Assembly: GCF_027579695.1 (NCBI RefSeq)
Contig: NC_083571.1
Coordinates: forward strand, 72,735,279-72,799,278
Direction: 5' to 3'
From: Neoarius graeffei
Lineage: Eukaryota > Chordata > Actinopteri > Siluriformes > Ariidae
Length of the DNA stretch: 64,000 nucleotides
This document shows, one piece after another, positions 9,948 through 21,600 of the stretch. The notes below the pieces were generated by a model. That model was not told the DNA's origin. It worked only from the letters and a program-made list of their open reading frames with translations, and made no database searches. A program made the translations under genes and the position numbers. Position 1 is the stretch's first letter. Each line of letters opens with the position of its first letter.

Positions 9948-10196
9948 GCCGGAGCGCGCTCCGGCTTGCTCCCCCTCAAATTAAGCAGCGCGCTCCAGCT
10001 TGCTCCCCCTCAAATTACGCAGCGCTCTCCGGCTTGCTCCCGGAGTGCTCCGGCCGAGGTTCCGGAGTACGCTCCGGCTTGCTCCCCCTCAAATTAAGCA
10101 GCACGCTCCGGCTTGCTCCCGGAGTGCTCCGGCTGAGGTTCCGGAGCGTGCTCCGGCAGCTATTTACACTGGATCCGGTGTAAATAGCTGCCGGAT
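9948..10196. repeat. GC-rich minisatellite bounded by an inverted repeat
   Basis: Diverged repeats built from CTCCGGCTTGCTCCC and CCTCAAATTA(A/C)GCAG. Both edges carry versions of TGTAAATAGCTGCCGGAGCG in opposite orientation (9937-9957 and about 10140-10170), followed by another copy at 10175-10196. The array could fold into a large cruciform. Confidence 0.75.
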
Positions 10197-10514
10197 CATA
10201 ATTACAGTAAACTAGTAAATACAGTAAAGGAAAAACTTGAGACTGAAAGGTTTTAACAGTCATCCAAATGACTGAACGTAAACATTGCTACAGTAACATA
10301 CTAGCTATGTTGTTGACATTAGCTAGTGCTAACAGCTAGCTGCTAGTACACTGCTACAACTACACCGACCCTAATAATACAGTTCTTGGTCATTGCCTGG
10401 TAACAGCAAATTTATAACGGGCCATGTCTCAACAGACTAAGAAGTTATTTCAATGACATTTAATAACATTTTGTTTATCCTGAGGACTGAAAGTAAATGA
10501 AAATGTGAACAAAC

Positions 10515-10907
10515 CTTAGCTGTAATAAGATGGCGACCACCGGCTCCAGGGACAACCCACTGATGTAGGCATGTTACCCAGCCTGACACAAAATATTTGT
10601 AGGCATCCAAACTCTTATACGCTTTCAGATCAATACCTGTGTATGGCGATGGGTTTTTAACGACATAGGTATACAGATCATGTGGGCCGAAGTCAGGTAA
10701 AGACGAGGGCTTCGTGTACTTCCGTACGTCAGTGAACAATCCTGGTGGAAGCAGGTAAACGTCGTTCTCTAAGCCTGCTAACCTCAATTTTTGCAAATAC
10801 CTCTCCCTCTGCTCGCCCTGTAAATGCCCTACGTCGCTGGATAGTGAAGGTGTTTTTTGCATCTCGCTCCTTTTTCTTTTGTTTTTCGTTTGTCGCCTTC
10901 CTCGCAT
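10515..10907 (-). CDS. Transposon-encoded exon (ISL2EU/YqaJ-associated protein, N-terminus)
   Basis: The ATG at 10905-10907 opens 131 residues. They comprise a Lys/Arg-rich start (possible nuclear signal), a coiled region (GEQRERYLQKL) and a conserved block [23 protein letters not shown]. They end at a splice donor (AAG/GTTTGT). The same block ([18 protein letters not shown]) occurs in the second ISL2EU-like element at 23391-24560. By my recollection of the family this block precedes a SWIM finger and YqaJ exonuclease domain; neither is present here. Confidence 0.6.
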
Positions 10908-10979
10908 TCAAACTGATTCGAGCCGTGACGTCCAAAATGGCAGCCTCACATGACTTGGTCACGTGGGTGAAAAACCTCA

Positions 10980-11490
10980 ATTGATCAGAGATGATGTGAT
11001 ATCAACAGAAAACTGTCAAACTGCGATTTCACTGTTTTCCTTTTGGATCCAGTACCAGGTGATACCAAGACTAGCACCAAGATACTGAAACTTATGGGGG
11101 TTTTTTTGTGGATGTAAAAATGTCTACAGAGAGAATTTGTAAACATAAACATCAATAATTATATAATATCCATGTTTGATACTTCAGTATCAGGTTGTAC
11201 ATCTTGAGTTTGCGCCACATTGTCTACGTTCCCAGGATCAAAACATTTTAAAAAATTTAGAACTGGTAATGGTTCTTTGGTTGTCCCTCTGGAGGAACCT
11301 TTAAAGATTCTACATCATCTGGAACCCTGCAGAAGTGTTTCCTTATCAGAAAGGGATCCAAGTGAAGCTATTTTTGGAAGCTAAGAACCATTAATTATCC
11401 AATGAAGCTCTGAAGAACCCTTTGTTCTAAGCATGTACACAAACTTCATCTTCAGGATCTCTGTGCATCAGTGTAGAGACGAGCACAGGA
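10980..11490. other. Intergenic stretch, no gene seen
   Basis: No coding or RNA signal recognised. AGAACC/GGTTCT words near 11260-11440 suggest an eroded MITE of the type at 14088-14410. Confidence 0.5.
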
Positions 11491-11492
11491 AT

Positions 11493-12362
11493 GTTATTAC
11501 CTCACCCGGGACAGAGTCCACCAGGGGATGAGGTATTGTTTTCGGTGCGGTGTCTTTGTTAACAACATTAAGGGAAAACGGCTGGATGAATCTTCATGAA
11601 ACTTTCAGGATAGATGGGCATTGGTCTCAAATAGAACCTCCAACATTTTGAGGGTCATCTGGTCAAGGTCACCAAAAAGGTCAAAATCTTTTTTTTTTGC
11701 AATATATTCCTTCATATTCATCATATTTACTTCAACCCAATTCCAAATTATTCATCTTTCAATTCTGCTTCTATTGATATGCTACATGATGGGGTATCTC
11801 TCATAGTTTTCTTAGCGGTTGGGGGTCAAATGTCAGGGGGGTCAAGGTCATTGCTAAAATTTGCATATTTTCCATAAAACTCAAAAGCGGATAGAGATGT
11901 TTATCATTATCAATATATAGGAAGTCATATATGGGCTTTCATTTAGCACCATGACCTTTGACCTTGTTTGTGTGTGTGTTAACAATAGCGTCTAGACGGT
12001 TGCACCGATTGACTTCAAATTTTCAGGGTAGGTGGGCAATGGTCCATAGGCTACCTAATTAAATTTTGGGGGTAATCGGGTCAAGGTGAAGGTCACTGGA
12101 AAGGTCAACCTTTTGGTCAAAATAACATTTTCCATTATAACTCAAAAACGGTTGCCGATAGACAAATGTTTACTATTATGAGCATATAGGAACCCCTATA
12201 TGGCCTTTCATTTGGCACCATGACCTTTGAGCTTGAATGACTTTGAAATGTCAAACTCAAGGTCATGGATTTTCATAGGACTATAACCTGACAGCTGCTG
12301 ATTGAGAAATATTACCATTATCAACATATAGGTATAAAATAAGTGCTGCTTGGTGAGGTTTG
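11493..12362 (+). repeat. Dispersed repeat with GGTCAAGGTCA-type units
   Basis: Starts ACCTCACCCGGGAC...GAGGTATTGTTTTCGG and ends TTGGTGAGGTTT. Inside, three related stretches of about 250 bp each contain a TTTCAGGRTAG-GGGCA motif, GGTCAAGGTCA and CCATGACCTTTGA. The start resembles the MITE at 39430-39668 (GAGGTTATGTTTTCGG), so the families may be related. No ORF. Confidence 0.6.
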
Positions 12363-12486
12363 TTTTGCTTGGCAACACTTATTATTTGTTTTGTGCGATA
12401 TTTTCGAATGCATGATGCACAGCCAGAGCATGGTGGAAATCCCAAGCAGCCTTGTCAAAGTTCTCTTGATTATTATGTTCTTATAC

Positions 12487-12735
12487 ACTCACTGGCCACT
12501 TTATTAGGAACAACCGTTAGGCCTGCCTGCCGTTTTCTGCAGTTCTCTAAAAAGCCAATCCCTTGACAGCAGCACAATGCATAAAATCATGCAGATACAA
12601 ATCAAGAGCTTCAGTTAATGTTCACTTCAAACATCAGAATGGGAAAAACTGATCTCGAAGTGTGACTTTCACTGTGGCATGAGTGTTGGTTTTAGCCAGA
12701 TGGACTGGTTTGAGTATTTCAGGAACTGCGTTGAA
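12487..12735. repeat. Dispersed repeat (GGCCACTTTATTAGGAACA family), copy 1
   Basis: Shares over 200 bp (CCAATCCCTTGACAGCAGCA onward) with 17690-17890. Unclassified fish repeat. Confidence 0.75.
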
Positions 12736-13030
12736 GTGAGCCCAACTATATCTAGTCAGTACCGCTCAACCTCACGCACAAGCTCAGGCTCCTTTCCCAC
12801 CAGAGAGGTGACATTCCATGTCGCAAAAGCTAATTTTGTCAGCCAGGGATCAGTATGCCAGGGCCTCCGCCTTTGGCTGCCACCCAATCCACAGTGCACC
12901 AGACCCTTATGGCACCTCCTGCGGGTGGTGGGTCCACAGGAGAGTGGTTCCATGTTGCTCATTCGGGTGGCTGGGCCCCACGAATATAGGCTCGACCACC
13001 AGGCGTTCGCTGATGAACCTATGCTGTAAT
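12735..13030 (-). mobile_element. LINE fragment, endonuclease N-terminus
   Basis: On the minus strand the words LAFATWNVTSLVGKEPELVR give the first motif (TWN) of an AP-type endonuclease of a non-LTR retrotransposon. The rest of the endonuclease is absent. Confidence 0.6.
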
Positions 13031-13037
13031 CAACTTC

Positions 13038-13413
13038 CTAACAACAACAACTTTTATTCATCACATGCTTGTGAAATTCCTCTCTGCATTTAACCCATCT
13101 AAAGCAGTGAACACACACATGTGCGCACACACACATACCCAGAGCAGTGGGCAGCCATGCTAACAGCGCCCGGGGAGCAGTTGGGAGTTAGGTGCCTCTC
13201 TCAAGGGCACCTCAGCCCAAGGCCATCCCATATTAACCTAACCACATGTCTTTGGACTGTGGGGGAAGCCAGAGCACCCGGAGGAAACCCACACAAACAC
13301 GGGGAGAACATGCAAACTCCACACAGAAAGGCCCCTGTCGCCCACTGGGCTCGAACCCAGAACCTTCTTGCTGTGAGACAACCGTGCTAACCACTACACC
13401 ACCGTGTTGTCCC
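13038..13413 (-). mobile_element. tRNA-derived SINE, variant with a different 3' tail
   Basis: Read on the minus strand it has the tRNA head with A box (TGGTGTAGTGG) and B box (GGGTTCGAGCC), then the shared body. The last ~150 bp (GAACACACACATGTG, AGCAGTGGGCAGCC) differs from the other copies, marking a second subfamily that uses another LINE-derived tail. Confidence 0.82.
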
Positions 13414-13619
13414 AAGAAATGCAAGATAAAATATGTTTCATAAAGCTAAATTGATCTATACTAAGTAACTTTAAAACGCACAATGGAATTCAACACGATA
13501 TCACTTTAGATCCATGCATATATTTGAAATTTATGATATTGTATGTAATGCACACACATCTTGAAACATCGATAAAGGACATTTACTGTCAAACTCAAGA
13601 ATTAATTCACATTAAAAAA

Positions 13620-14030
13620 TTCAAAGTGACAGTTGGTCCATGTTCGGACCGTCATGCTGGAGATTCTGGGTCTGTGTCGTCCAGGGGTCTCAGCAGCAGT
13701 GACTGAGGGTGTCAGGAATCTGTCACGGAGGTGAGCTAGCCTGATGTGCTGATCCTAAACTGGCGTCGTGACTCGAGGCTGACCAGGGCGTGGACGATCC
13801 CTGGTGCTCCCTGTCTGTCTGTAACGCTGACTCAAACGGGAAATGGTCGAATGATGAACACCGAAGTGCCGGGCGACCTCTGTCTGTGTACTTCCGGCAC
13901 GCAACATCCCGATGGCCTGTTCACGTTGATTTTGGCTTAGGCGTGGCATCTTCAATAATGACAATTTTCCCATCATTTCCCCCGGGTATTTATAGGCAAG
14001 ATTGTGTGTGTACAGTGTATGCAAAATTTG
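13620..14030 (-). mobile_element. Tc1/mariner-like fragment with HTH N-terminus
   Basis: A minus-strand ORF (13755-14024) contains MPRLSQNQREQAIGMLRAG followed by EVARHFGVHHSTISRL, a paired-type helix-turn-helix, and RPRPGQPRVTT, the linker of Tc1 transposases. No catalytic domain remains. It differs from the other Tc1 families in the window. Confidence 0.72.
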
Positions 14031-14087
14031 TTTGAAAATTAAAGCCTGTCCATGTCATTGACTACCCGAGTCATATTGTACGTTATT

Positions 14088-14410
14088 CACTCTAAAAAAT
14101 AAAGGTGCTTCAGTGGTTCTTCAAATCTCTGGATGGTTCCATGGAGAGTCAAAACTCTGTGATGAACCATTACATTATGCGAAAGGTTCTTCACATTGGA
14201 AATGGTTCTTCAGAGTCTGGCATTCTCTTACCATTTGCTGGTCAATGCACATAGGCTATGTTTACACAAATCTGTCTTCACTGCTCAAACAAATGGTTTA
14301 AATGGTTCTTTAAAGAACTGTTGCATGAACGGTTCTTTGAAGCCCTGAAAAAGGTTCTTCTATGGCATCGCCCTGAAGAACCGGTACTGGCCCCATTATT
14401 TTTTAGAGTG
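14088..14410. mobile_element. MITE with CACTCTAAAAAATA termini
   Basis: Inverted ends CACTCTAAAAAATAA (left) and TTATTTTTTAGAGTG (right) enclose 323 bp made of repeated AATGGTTCTT / GGTTCTTC words. No coding capacity. Confidence 0.8.
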
Positions 14411-15448
14411 TTGAGTACAACTCCCTTAAATTCTGATTTGAGCACAGATTTGGAACTTATTCGGGCGGAACGAAGTTATTTTTCCATTGTGATATATTTC
14501 TTTTCTTCTTGAGATAAACTCAGCACGAATTCAGCAAGTTTTATCAATGTGCGTTTTTAAAGTTACTTAGTGTATAATAAGATTCAAATACAACAAATAT
14601 AAGACTATTAAACCTGTTTCTGGACATTGTACTCATTTAAAGCATGAATCAGGATGAAGCGGTTATGAGGGAGGGATTAATTAATGCATCATATCCATTT
14701 TTCTCGAAGCTCACCTCAACTTCATCCTGAAGGATAAACAGCCTCCATCTTGACTCCTTCCAGCGTCTAAACACCTCCTTCTTCTTTTGATGGTTTCAGT
14801 GTTCGCACCTCATTTTCTCTGCACTCACCTTCACATTCATTCATTTCTGTGTTGCTTCCTTTTTTATTTGTTTGCACTTAGGATGGAAATTTTGTAAGGA
14901 ATCTTTATTGATGCTCCACCCGATCCACAGTATTGTGTCTGCTGATGTTTTGCACATTTTGGATGAAAGTGGAAGGATAAATATAAGTGTAAATATAAAT
15001 GACAGACCGTTATTCTGTACAGAGATTACAGCTGATAATGACAAAACTTTATAAAGCAACTTCATTAATCAGTTTTGTTTATAGTCAACTCAGTTTATTT
15101 GTATCGCGTTTTTACTCCAGACATTGTCATAAAGCAGTTTTACAGAAAAATCAAGACTTGAAACATATGAGCTAATTTTATCCCTAATTTATAATTTATG
15201 CAGTTTATACAATTCTTTGATAAATGTATTTGTGTTTATTAAGTAGTATCCGAGATTAAAAAAGTAGTACTAAAATAGAATGTGATGAATATATTTTGCA
15301 AAGTAAATGAAAGTGGGTTACAGTGATCACAGTTATACAAAATGAAAAGAGATATTTTTGCATGTTTGTTCATATTTTCATTCTCTTACAAGAGTGAAGA
15401 GATCAGATTCATTTTACGGATAAAGACCGAGGTGTAACATCAGGTCTC

Positions 15449-16122
15449 TTATCCTCCATGGCATTTCTGGTAGGTGAGGAACGTGGTCCCGGTCTTCACC
15501 CCCAGCTCTCTCAGGCTTGTCTGCTTTAGAACTGGTTTGCCGTTGTAGATAAGGTGCAGATTTCCCACCAGCTCAGGCCTCGATTTCAGGTATTTCTTGG
15601 TCAGCGTGTCAGTGGTGTCTGTGCTCTTCAGTGTCAACTCAATGTTACTGACCTTAGAAGCATCGAACACCTTCACTTTAATGTCATCAGGCTGAGGAGA
15701 TCCTGGGTCTCCATCAGCCACCTTTAGAAAGCTGTGAGTAACGCAACTGAACTGTTCAGGAACTTTGGGCTGAGAGGCAACCTGAGAAGAATCATCCTTG
15801 AGTTTTACAACAGGGTCCCATTGCTGAGAGAGAGAGAGAGAGAGAGAGAATCATTAAAAAGAAATGTCTTACACCAGACCCATATGAATAATATCAAAAA
15901 CAAAGAAAGTTATTTTTCACTTTCAGAATGTAAGAAGTCTAGAGATATTAGATGTGGAATATATCTCTGTAAAACACTTTGAAAGCAGAAATATGTCCCT
16001 GATATTCTCTAACAGCAAAACATGCTACAAGAGTAAAAACCCTGAATATTAAATAACATTAATGCTGAAAAAGTGCTGAAATAAACGCAGCATACTTGAG
16101 CAACGCAGATTTGTGCAGCCAT
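15449..16122 (-). CDS. Ubiquitin-like modifier, two-exon gene (copy B)
   Basis: Exon 1 is 16096-16122 (MAAQICVAQ, donor CAA/GTATGC). Exon 2 is 15449-15823. Its acceptor sits at the end of a (CT)n run. The junction is phase 0 and the product is 133 residues ending YQKCHGG. The last ~90 residues differ from copy A at seven positions (about 92 percent identity). The first ~30 residues are unrelated to copy A (QWDPVVKLKDDSSQ against CYNYILQQAVTEEP). It has the same single beta-grasp domain with exposed diglycine. A minus-strand AATAAA at 15235-15240 is a plausible polyadenylation signal. It is a tandem duplicate of copy A in the same orientation, 7 kb apart. Confidence 0.82.
15824..15850. repeat. 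(GA)n microsatellite forming the splice acceptor tract of copy B
   Basis: On the coding strand this is an uninterrupted (TC)n run ending in CAG, directly joined to exon 2. The microsatellite itself supplies the polypyrimidine tract. Confidence 0.85.
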
Positions 16123-16163
16123 CTCGTCTTGTCTGGAGGTCTGCTGCGTGTGGCAAGCTGCTG

Positions 16164-16191
16164 CTTTTATAGCCTTTCATGGGGAAGTACC
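16164..16191 (-). promoter_or_regulatory. TATA box and kB-like site of ubiquitin-like copy B
   Basis: TATAAAAG (minus strand, 16164-16171) is 42 bp upstream of the ATG, predicting a very short 5' UTR. GGGGAAGTACC (plus strand, 16181-16191) differs by one base from an NF-kB consensus. No clear ISRE was found in the first kilobase. Confidence 0.5.
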
Positions 16192-17109
16192 TTCAATTCG
16201 ACATACAACATACAAATTGAACATCAGATCTACTCGTCCGTCCTCCAAGTGGCAAAAGGCTTGTAAGCAAACAAAAACTAATAAATAAATGAGAACTGAT
16301 TGTATTGTCTTTAGAATGAGAACACACAAAAATCTGTTTTTCATGTCTGCGATCTGAAGGCAAATATTAGTTTAAAGTAACTTCCTGTATCTGAATAATG
16401 CAAAAAAACAATTTCTAGGGACACAGCTACTTGTCATTAACATGTCCCTGATGAATCGAATCTATTCAGCAATGGCTGAAAATAACTTTCTTTGCCCCTG
16501 AATTCCTGTGAAAAGTGAATCAGTCAGAACTAAAACGAGTAGTCAACTCTAGCTAAAAGTTTGAGATGGTGCTGTGATCAGAACTGAGTTGATCTCTAAT
16601 CTGAACAGCTTCTAATGAAACTGTTATGCTCAAGTTATTTTTTTTGCCAGTGTGTTTTATCCAAAGTCTCTCACAAATCAGTCCTATGGATGAATAAAAG
16701 AGGGTTAAGAGTCTCACACAAGTCCAAAGACTTTAACTCACAACCTTCTGGTCATGAGGACAGAATCTTTACCACCATCATTGGTCTCAATGGTGCCATC
16801 ATGGATTGGGATCAATGTCCTGCATGTAATAAACACGTTACATACCAGTTACACCACAGCGCTGCTGAGTTCTGGTCTTTGATTGGTCAGGTGTTGATTA
16901 ATTCTCTATAACAGCAGCTCTGACAGTATTGCAGGTTTATATTAACACACTCGTTCTAATTCGTTATCGTTTCTATGGTAACAGTTTGTTCACAGGGACA
17001 TGTCCAGCAGATGCTTCACTGATAATAAACAGAGTAAAACCATGCGTGTAACTGTAGATATGGTGAAGGTTTCTGTAAGGAGAAATGGGTTTGTATAACG
17101 TTTATGGAA

Positions 17110-17215
17110 AGAGTCTCTGGTATCAGTGCTGTGGAACAGTCAGAGGTGAAGCTGGAACTTTAAGGTTTTTTGATGTTCAGTTTCAGGATAGAGTTTACAC
17201 TTCTTTAGTTTCTCA
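17110..17215. repeat. Diverged relative of the 8722-8867 hairpin repeat
   Basis: Shares the order GAGTCTC, TATCAGTGCT, AGAGGTGAAG, TTCAGTTTC and GAGTTTACACT with the loop and right arm of the earlier hairpin. Confidence 0.5.
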
Positions 17216-17639
17216 GGAACATGACAAACTGCAGAATTATTTTTTACTCTTAAGAAAAAAGAGGGAACAGTTGTTTATAGCTGCTGGACTGTAAAGTGAG
17301 AACAGAAACTTGTTAAATATAACAGAGAAAAAGTATGACATGATAGTCTGTAATAAATAAAAAATATCAGGTGTTAACATTAAATCTACTTCATCAGATA
17401 ATCTTGTTACTGTTCACTTGCTTAGAAAACACGTGACTTCAGATAAAGTGAAACAGCTTTGCATGGGAATTTTAGCTCAGCTGACAAAGAGAAAGAGAAA
17501 GTGTTTTCACAGGAAGTATTTAAAAACAAGCCACAGCAGAAAGTACTGGGTTTTATTGCACTTGTTTACATCTTAGGCACCTCTTGCAAAAGTCCCAATG
17601 ATGTTTGCAAAAAAAAACCCAAACTACATTGTGTCTCTC

Positions 17640-18500
17640 ACACACACACACACACACACACACCCAATATGCACCCATCCACCAGCTGTTCTACGCAGTT
17701 CTCTAATCAGCCAATCCCTTGACAGCAGCACAATGCATACAATCATGCAGATACAAATCAAGAGCTTCAGTTAATGTTCACTTCAAACATCAGAATGGGA
17801 AAAATTGTGATCTCAAAGTGTGACTTTCAGTGTGGCATGGGTGTTGGTTTGAGCCAGATGGACTGGTTTGGGTATTTCAGAAACTGCTGATCTCCTGGGT
17901 GCCATGGTGGTGTAGTGGTTGGCACTGTCGCCTCACAGCAAGAAGGTTCTGGGTTCGAGCCCAGTGGCTGACAGGGGCCTTTCCGTGTGGAGTTTGCATG
18001 TTGTCTGCGTGGGTTTCCTCTGGGTGCTCCTGTTTTCCCCACAGTCCAAGGACATGCAGGTTAGGCTGATTGGTGGCTCTAAATTGACTGAGTGTGAATG
18101 GTTGTTTGTCTCTATGTGGGATAGGCTCCAGCTTGCCTGTGAACCTGCATAGGATAAGTGGTTACGGATAATGGATGGATGCTGATCTCCTGGGATTTTG
18201 ACACACAACAGTCTCTAGAGTTTACACAGAATGGTGTGAAAAACAAACAAAAAAAACATTGAATGAGCAACAGTTCTGTGGGTGGAAACAAACACCTTGT
18301 TGATAAGAGGTCAGAGGAAAATGGCCAGATTGGTTTGAGCTTTTTTGGTAGGAAGGATACAGTAAATCATGTAAACACTCTTTACAGCCATGGTGAGCAG
18401 AAAAGCATCTCAGCATGCAACAGCAGAAGACCATACTGGGTTCCACTCCTGCAGCCAAGAACAGGGATCTTAGAGTCAAGAACAAGTTCTTATTAAAGTG
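17640..18500 (+). repeat. Dispersed repeat (copy 2), split by a SINE
   Basis: After a short (CA)n the sequence repeats 12540-12735, then continues beyond the SINE (17900-18180) with TTTTGACACACAACAGTCTC and AACACCTTGTTGATAAGAGG, the usual downstream part of this family. Confidence 0.75.
17900..18180 (+). mobile_element. tRNA-derived SINE with 14-bp TSD
   Basis: Head TGGTGTAGTGG (A box) and GGGTTCGAGCCC (B box), body with GGACATGCAGGTTAGG, tail AATGGATGGAT. Flanked by GCTGATCTCCTGGG at 17886-17899 and 18181-18194. It interrupts a dispersed repeat. Confidence 0.92.
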
Positions 18501-18581
18501 AACATAGAGTGAATGAGTGAGTGAGTGTGCGTGCATGTGGGCGCAGTCTCTGTACATCATTAAGTGAAATTAATCACAATC

Positions 18582-18587
18582 TTTAAT
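18582..18587 (-). terminator. Probable CCDC86 polyadenylation signal
   Basis: ATTAAA on the minus strand, 25 bp past the stop codon. A weak variant signal, chosen because no AATAAA is nearer. Confidence 0.4.
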
Positions 18588-18611
18588 GTCTTTAGTTCAT
18601 CTATTCATCTT

Positions 18612-21600
18612 TTATTCCCCTTTGGTTGCTTTTTTGGTGATGGGCGGAGTTTTCTGCAGCGCCAACAACGTATCTCTCTTCTCGATATTCTGCAGCTGCT
18701 TCTTCTTCATGCGCTTCAGCTTGGCTGTGTTGCGAATCTAAAAAAATAAAAATAGTTGAGAAGAATGTGTGATTAGAGAACAGTTCGTTTTTCTTTTTCT
18801 ATTTTTACCAAACCTGTGTCGCCTTTCACCATGAAAATGCCCCCCCTTAACAGTGATGCAGTTTATTTTTGTAGATGTCAAATAAATAATTAATTTCAGT
18901 TAGTTCAGTTAAACAGTTAGTTTCTGAAGAAATGTATTCAAATATTGTGATTTTTTCTCATAAATCGCTCACATCTGCTATTAACCAGGTCTGATGTTTA
19001 TACTCGGGGGGGAAAAAGGGAAAGAATGAACGAATGTAGAGAAACACCCCACCTGAGGAGCTGAAGGCGTATGATAGCAGCAGCAAAAAGATGATGCCGA
19101 AGAGAGTGGGAGCAAAGACACAGCCTTGCTTCACTCCGCTGCTGATGGGGAAGGGAGTGGATGATGACCTGTCGAACTGCACTGTACCCTTCATGTCCTC
19201 ATGGAACAACGATGTCATATTCAGCAGTTTTTGTGGGCATCCTATCTTCACGAGGAGCTTGAAGAGACCCTTTCTGCTTACAAGGTCAAATGCTATAGTC
19301 AGATCTAGGAAGGCAATGTGCAGGGACTGCTTTTGTTCCTGGCACCTCTCATGCAGCTGTCTCTGCTGTCTGCTGTGCTCTGAAGCCACACTGCGACTCA
19401 GGATGGACTCGGCCAGCAAGTTGCTGCAGTCACTTCAGGGTTACCCAGGCAAATACCTTCCCTGCAATGCTCACCAGTGATATCCTGCGATTGTAACAAC
19501 TATCACTGCGGTCCCCCTTGTTCTTGGAAAGCATGACAATGTTTGCATCACGCATGTCATGGGGCACTGATCCTTCTTCCCAGCATTGACAGAGGAGCTC
19601 ATGGAGGTGTGGTAGTAGAGTGGACTTGGCGCACTGTAGCCCTTCTGCTGGAATGCCGTCACTTCCTGGAGCCTTGCCATGTGTGAGGGTGTCGATGGCT
19701 TTGCTGAGCTCTTCATCTATTGGTGGTACATCAAGCTCCTCCATGACTGGTAGGCTGGGGATGCTGTCGAGGGCTGACTCTGTGACTACGTTCTCTCTCG
19801 AGTATAGGTCTTAATATAGTATTCTACCCATTGTTCCATCTGTTCATTGCGTTTTGTGATGGTCTCACCCATGGACAAGTTCAGGACAGCAGTTTTCCTT
19901 GCACTCTGTCCGAAAGCTTTCTTCATAGCTTCATACACTCCCCACATGTTCCTGCTGTCAGCAGCATGGTGGATGCTGGATCATTAGTTCAACCAGTACT
20001 GGTTGGCACAGTGTCTTGCGGTCCTCTGAGCGTTGCTTCTTGCTGTTCTCAGGGCAGCGAGGTTCTTAGCTGATGGCTCCCTCTTGTAGTTCGTCAGGGC
20101 TCCTCGCTTAGTGTCAATGACCGGTTTCATCTCTGAGAGACTCTCGTCGAACCAGTCTGGGTTCCATTGTTCACTCCTGCCGAATATAGACAGGGCTGTG
20201 GTGTAGATGGTGTCCCATAGAAGGTTCCATCTTTCTTCGGCAGTCCCAGTTGCTGGTTGGTCCTCTAAGGCTTTTTCAACAGTGTCAGCAAACTGAGTGC
20301 AGAGTTCAGGGTCAGACACCATAGCAGTGTTGATGCGTGGAGGGCCAGAATGCTTGGAGTAGTGGAATTTCTTCGACAGAAGGCGTACCTTGCTGCACAC
20401 CAGTGTGCGGTCTGTATCACAGTCCGCACTGTGATAGCTGCATGTGGTGAGTACGCGCATCAGCTGGGCTCTCCTGATGATGATCAAGTCCAGTTGGTGC
20501 CAGTGATGGGACCTTGGATGCATCCAAGACATTTGGTGGTGTGGCTTTGTATTGAAGAACATATTGCTGATACAGAGTTTGCGATAGGAACAGAATTCCA
20601 GCAGCCTTTGACCACTCTCGTTCATCATGCCAAAGGTGTCCAATGCAGTTGGGCCATGAGTCGTAGTCTCTACCCACGCTGGCGTTGAAGTCTCCAAGCA
20701 GGAACAAGTGCACAGGTCTTCATAAAACTTATCTTCGACCTCCAGAGCAGAGTTGGGGCATAGATGGTGAAGATATTCACGAAGCCTGTGGAAGTGGAGA
20801 GTCACAAGGTAAGGATGCGTTCAGTGCTATCTGATGATGGTTCAACAGAGGACAGCAAGCTGTTCTTGACAGCAAATCCCACACCGTGCAGTTGCATTTC
20901 ATCTTCAGCTCTACCCTGCCAGAATAAGTAGTCCTTCTCATGCAATGTGCCGCTTTCTGCTAACCTGGTCTCTTGAAGAGCAGCTATGTCCACATTCAGT
21001 CTTGAGGAGTTCAGCGTTGATGACAGCCGTTTTCCTTGAGTCGCCGATTTGGTGCAAGTCATCAGATAGGCCAGGACACATGGTCCTGATGTTCCAGCTT
21101 GCGAGTTGTTGGACTGGCAGTTTCTTCTTTCTTCTTATTGTTTTGCATGGTGCAGTGATGCAGTCCACTTGTTGAGAAGGTTCTCTAAGCTCCAAGCACC
21201 CACTGAAGCAGGCAGACTGAGGCAGGTCGGCACCTTACTGGCCAGGGGCTGCCCGGCTTTAAGGCAGGCTGTAGCTGACCAGTGGGACTACGATGATCCC
21301 TCCCACTGATGGAGACAACCCGTAGCGCCTTGCCCTACGCCAATCAGACTGCACTTATAACTCCTAGACTGCTTCCTCCTGTGTTGTTTTTGCTGCTTAC
21401 AGCAACACCGAAGTGGCCGCTCCGGAGCGCAGAACTAGGCAAGGTGTATGGAGACTCAGGGCTGCCCGACACCAGAATCCCCCTCTCTGCCTCGCTGGTG
21501 TGGTCCAAAGGAAAGCAAAGCAGTACGTTTGGCACCAGGTTGGCTGCAGGAGCTGCCGGAAGGAAATCAAGATTGACGATCCTACTGCCTTAGGGGCTCC

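Larger units (their letters stand above)
9797..10979 (-). mobile_element. ISL2EU-like DNA transposon (AT target duplication)
   Basis: Perfect 14-bp inverted termini TGAGGTTTTTCACC at both ends, flanked by AT dinucleotides (9795-9796, 10980-10981). It carries one minus-strand exon of a protein family found with YqaJ-type nuclease ORFs in these transposons, and a GC-rich minisatellite. Transposase sequence is not visible, so the copy is non-autonomous. Confidence 0.72.

Noticed and set aside
16615-17294. Two plus-strand open frames between ubiquitin-like copy B and CCDC86
   Set aside because: No family resemblance, no splice context, and the second overlaps a dispersed hairpin repeat.
17297-17455. 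ISRE-like words GAGAACAGAAACT and AAAGTGAAAC upstream of copy B
   Set aside because: Each departs from the consensus and lies over 1.1 kb from the start codon; too weak to call.
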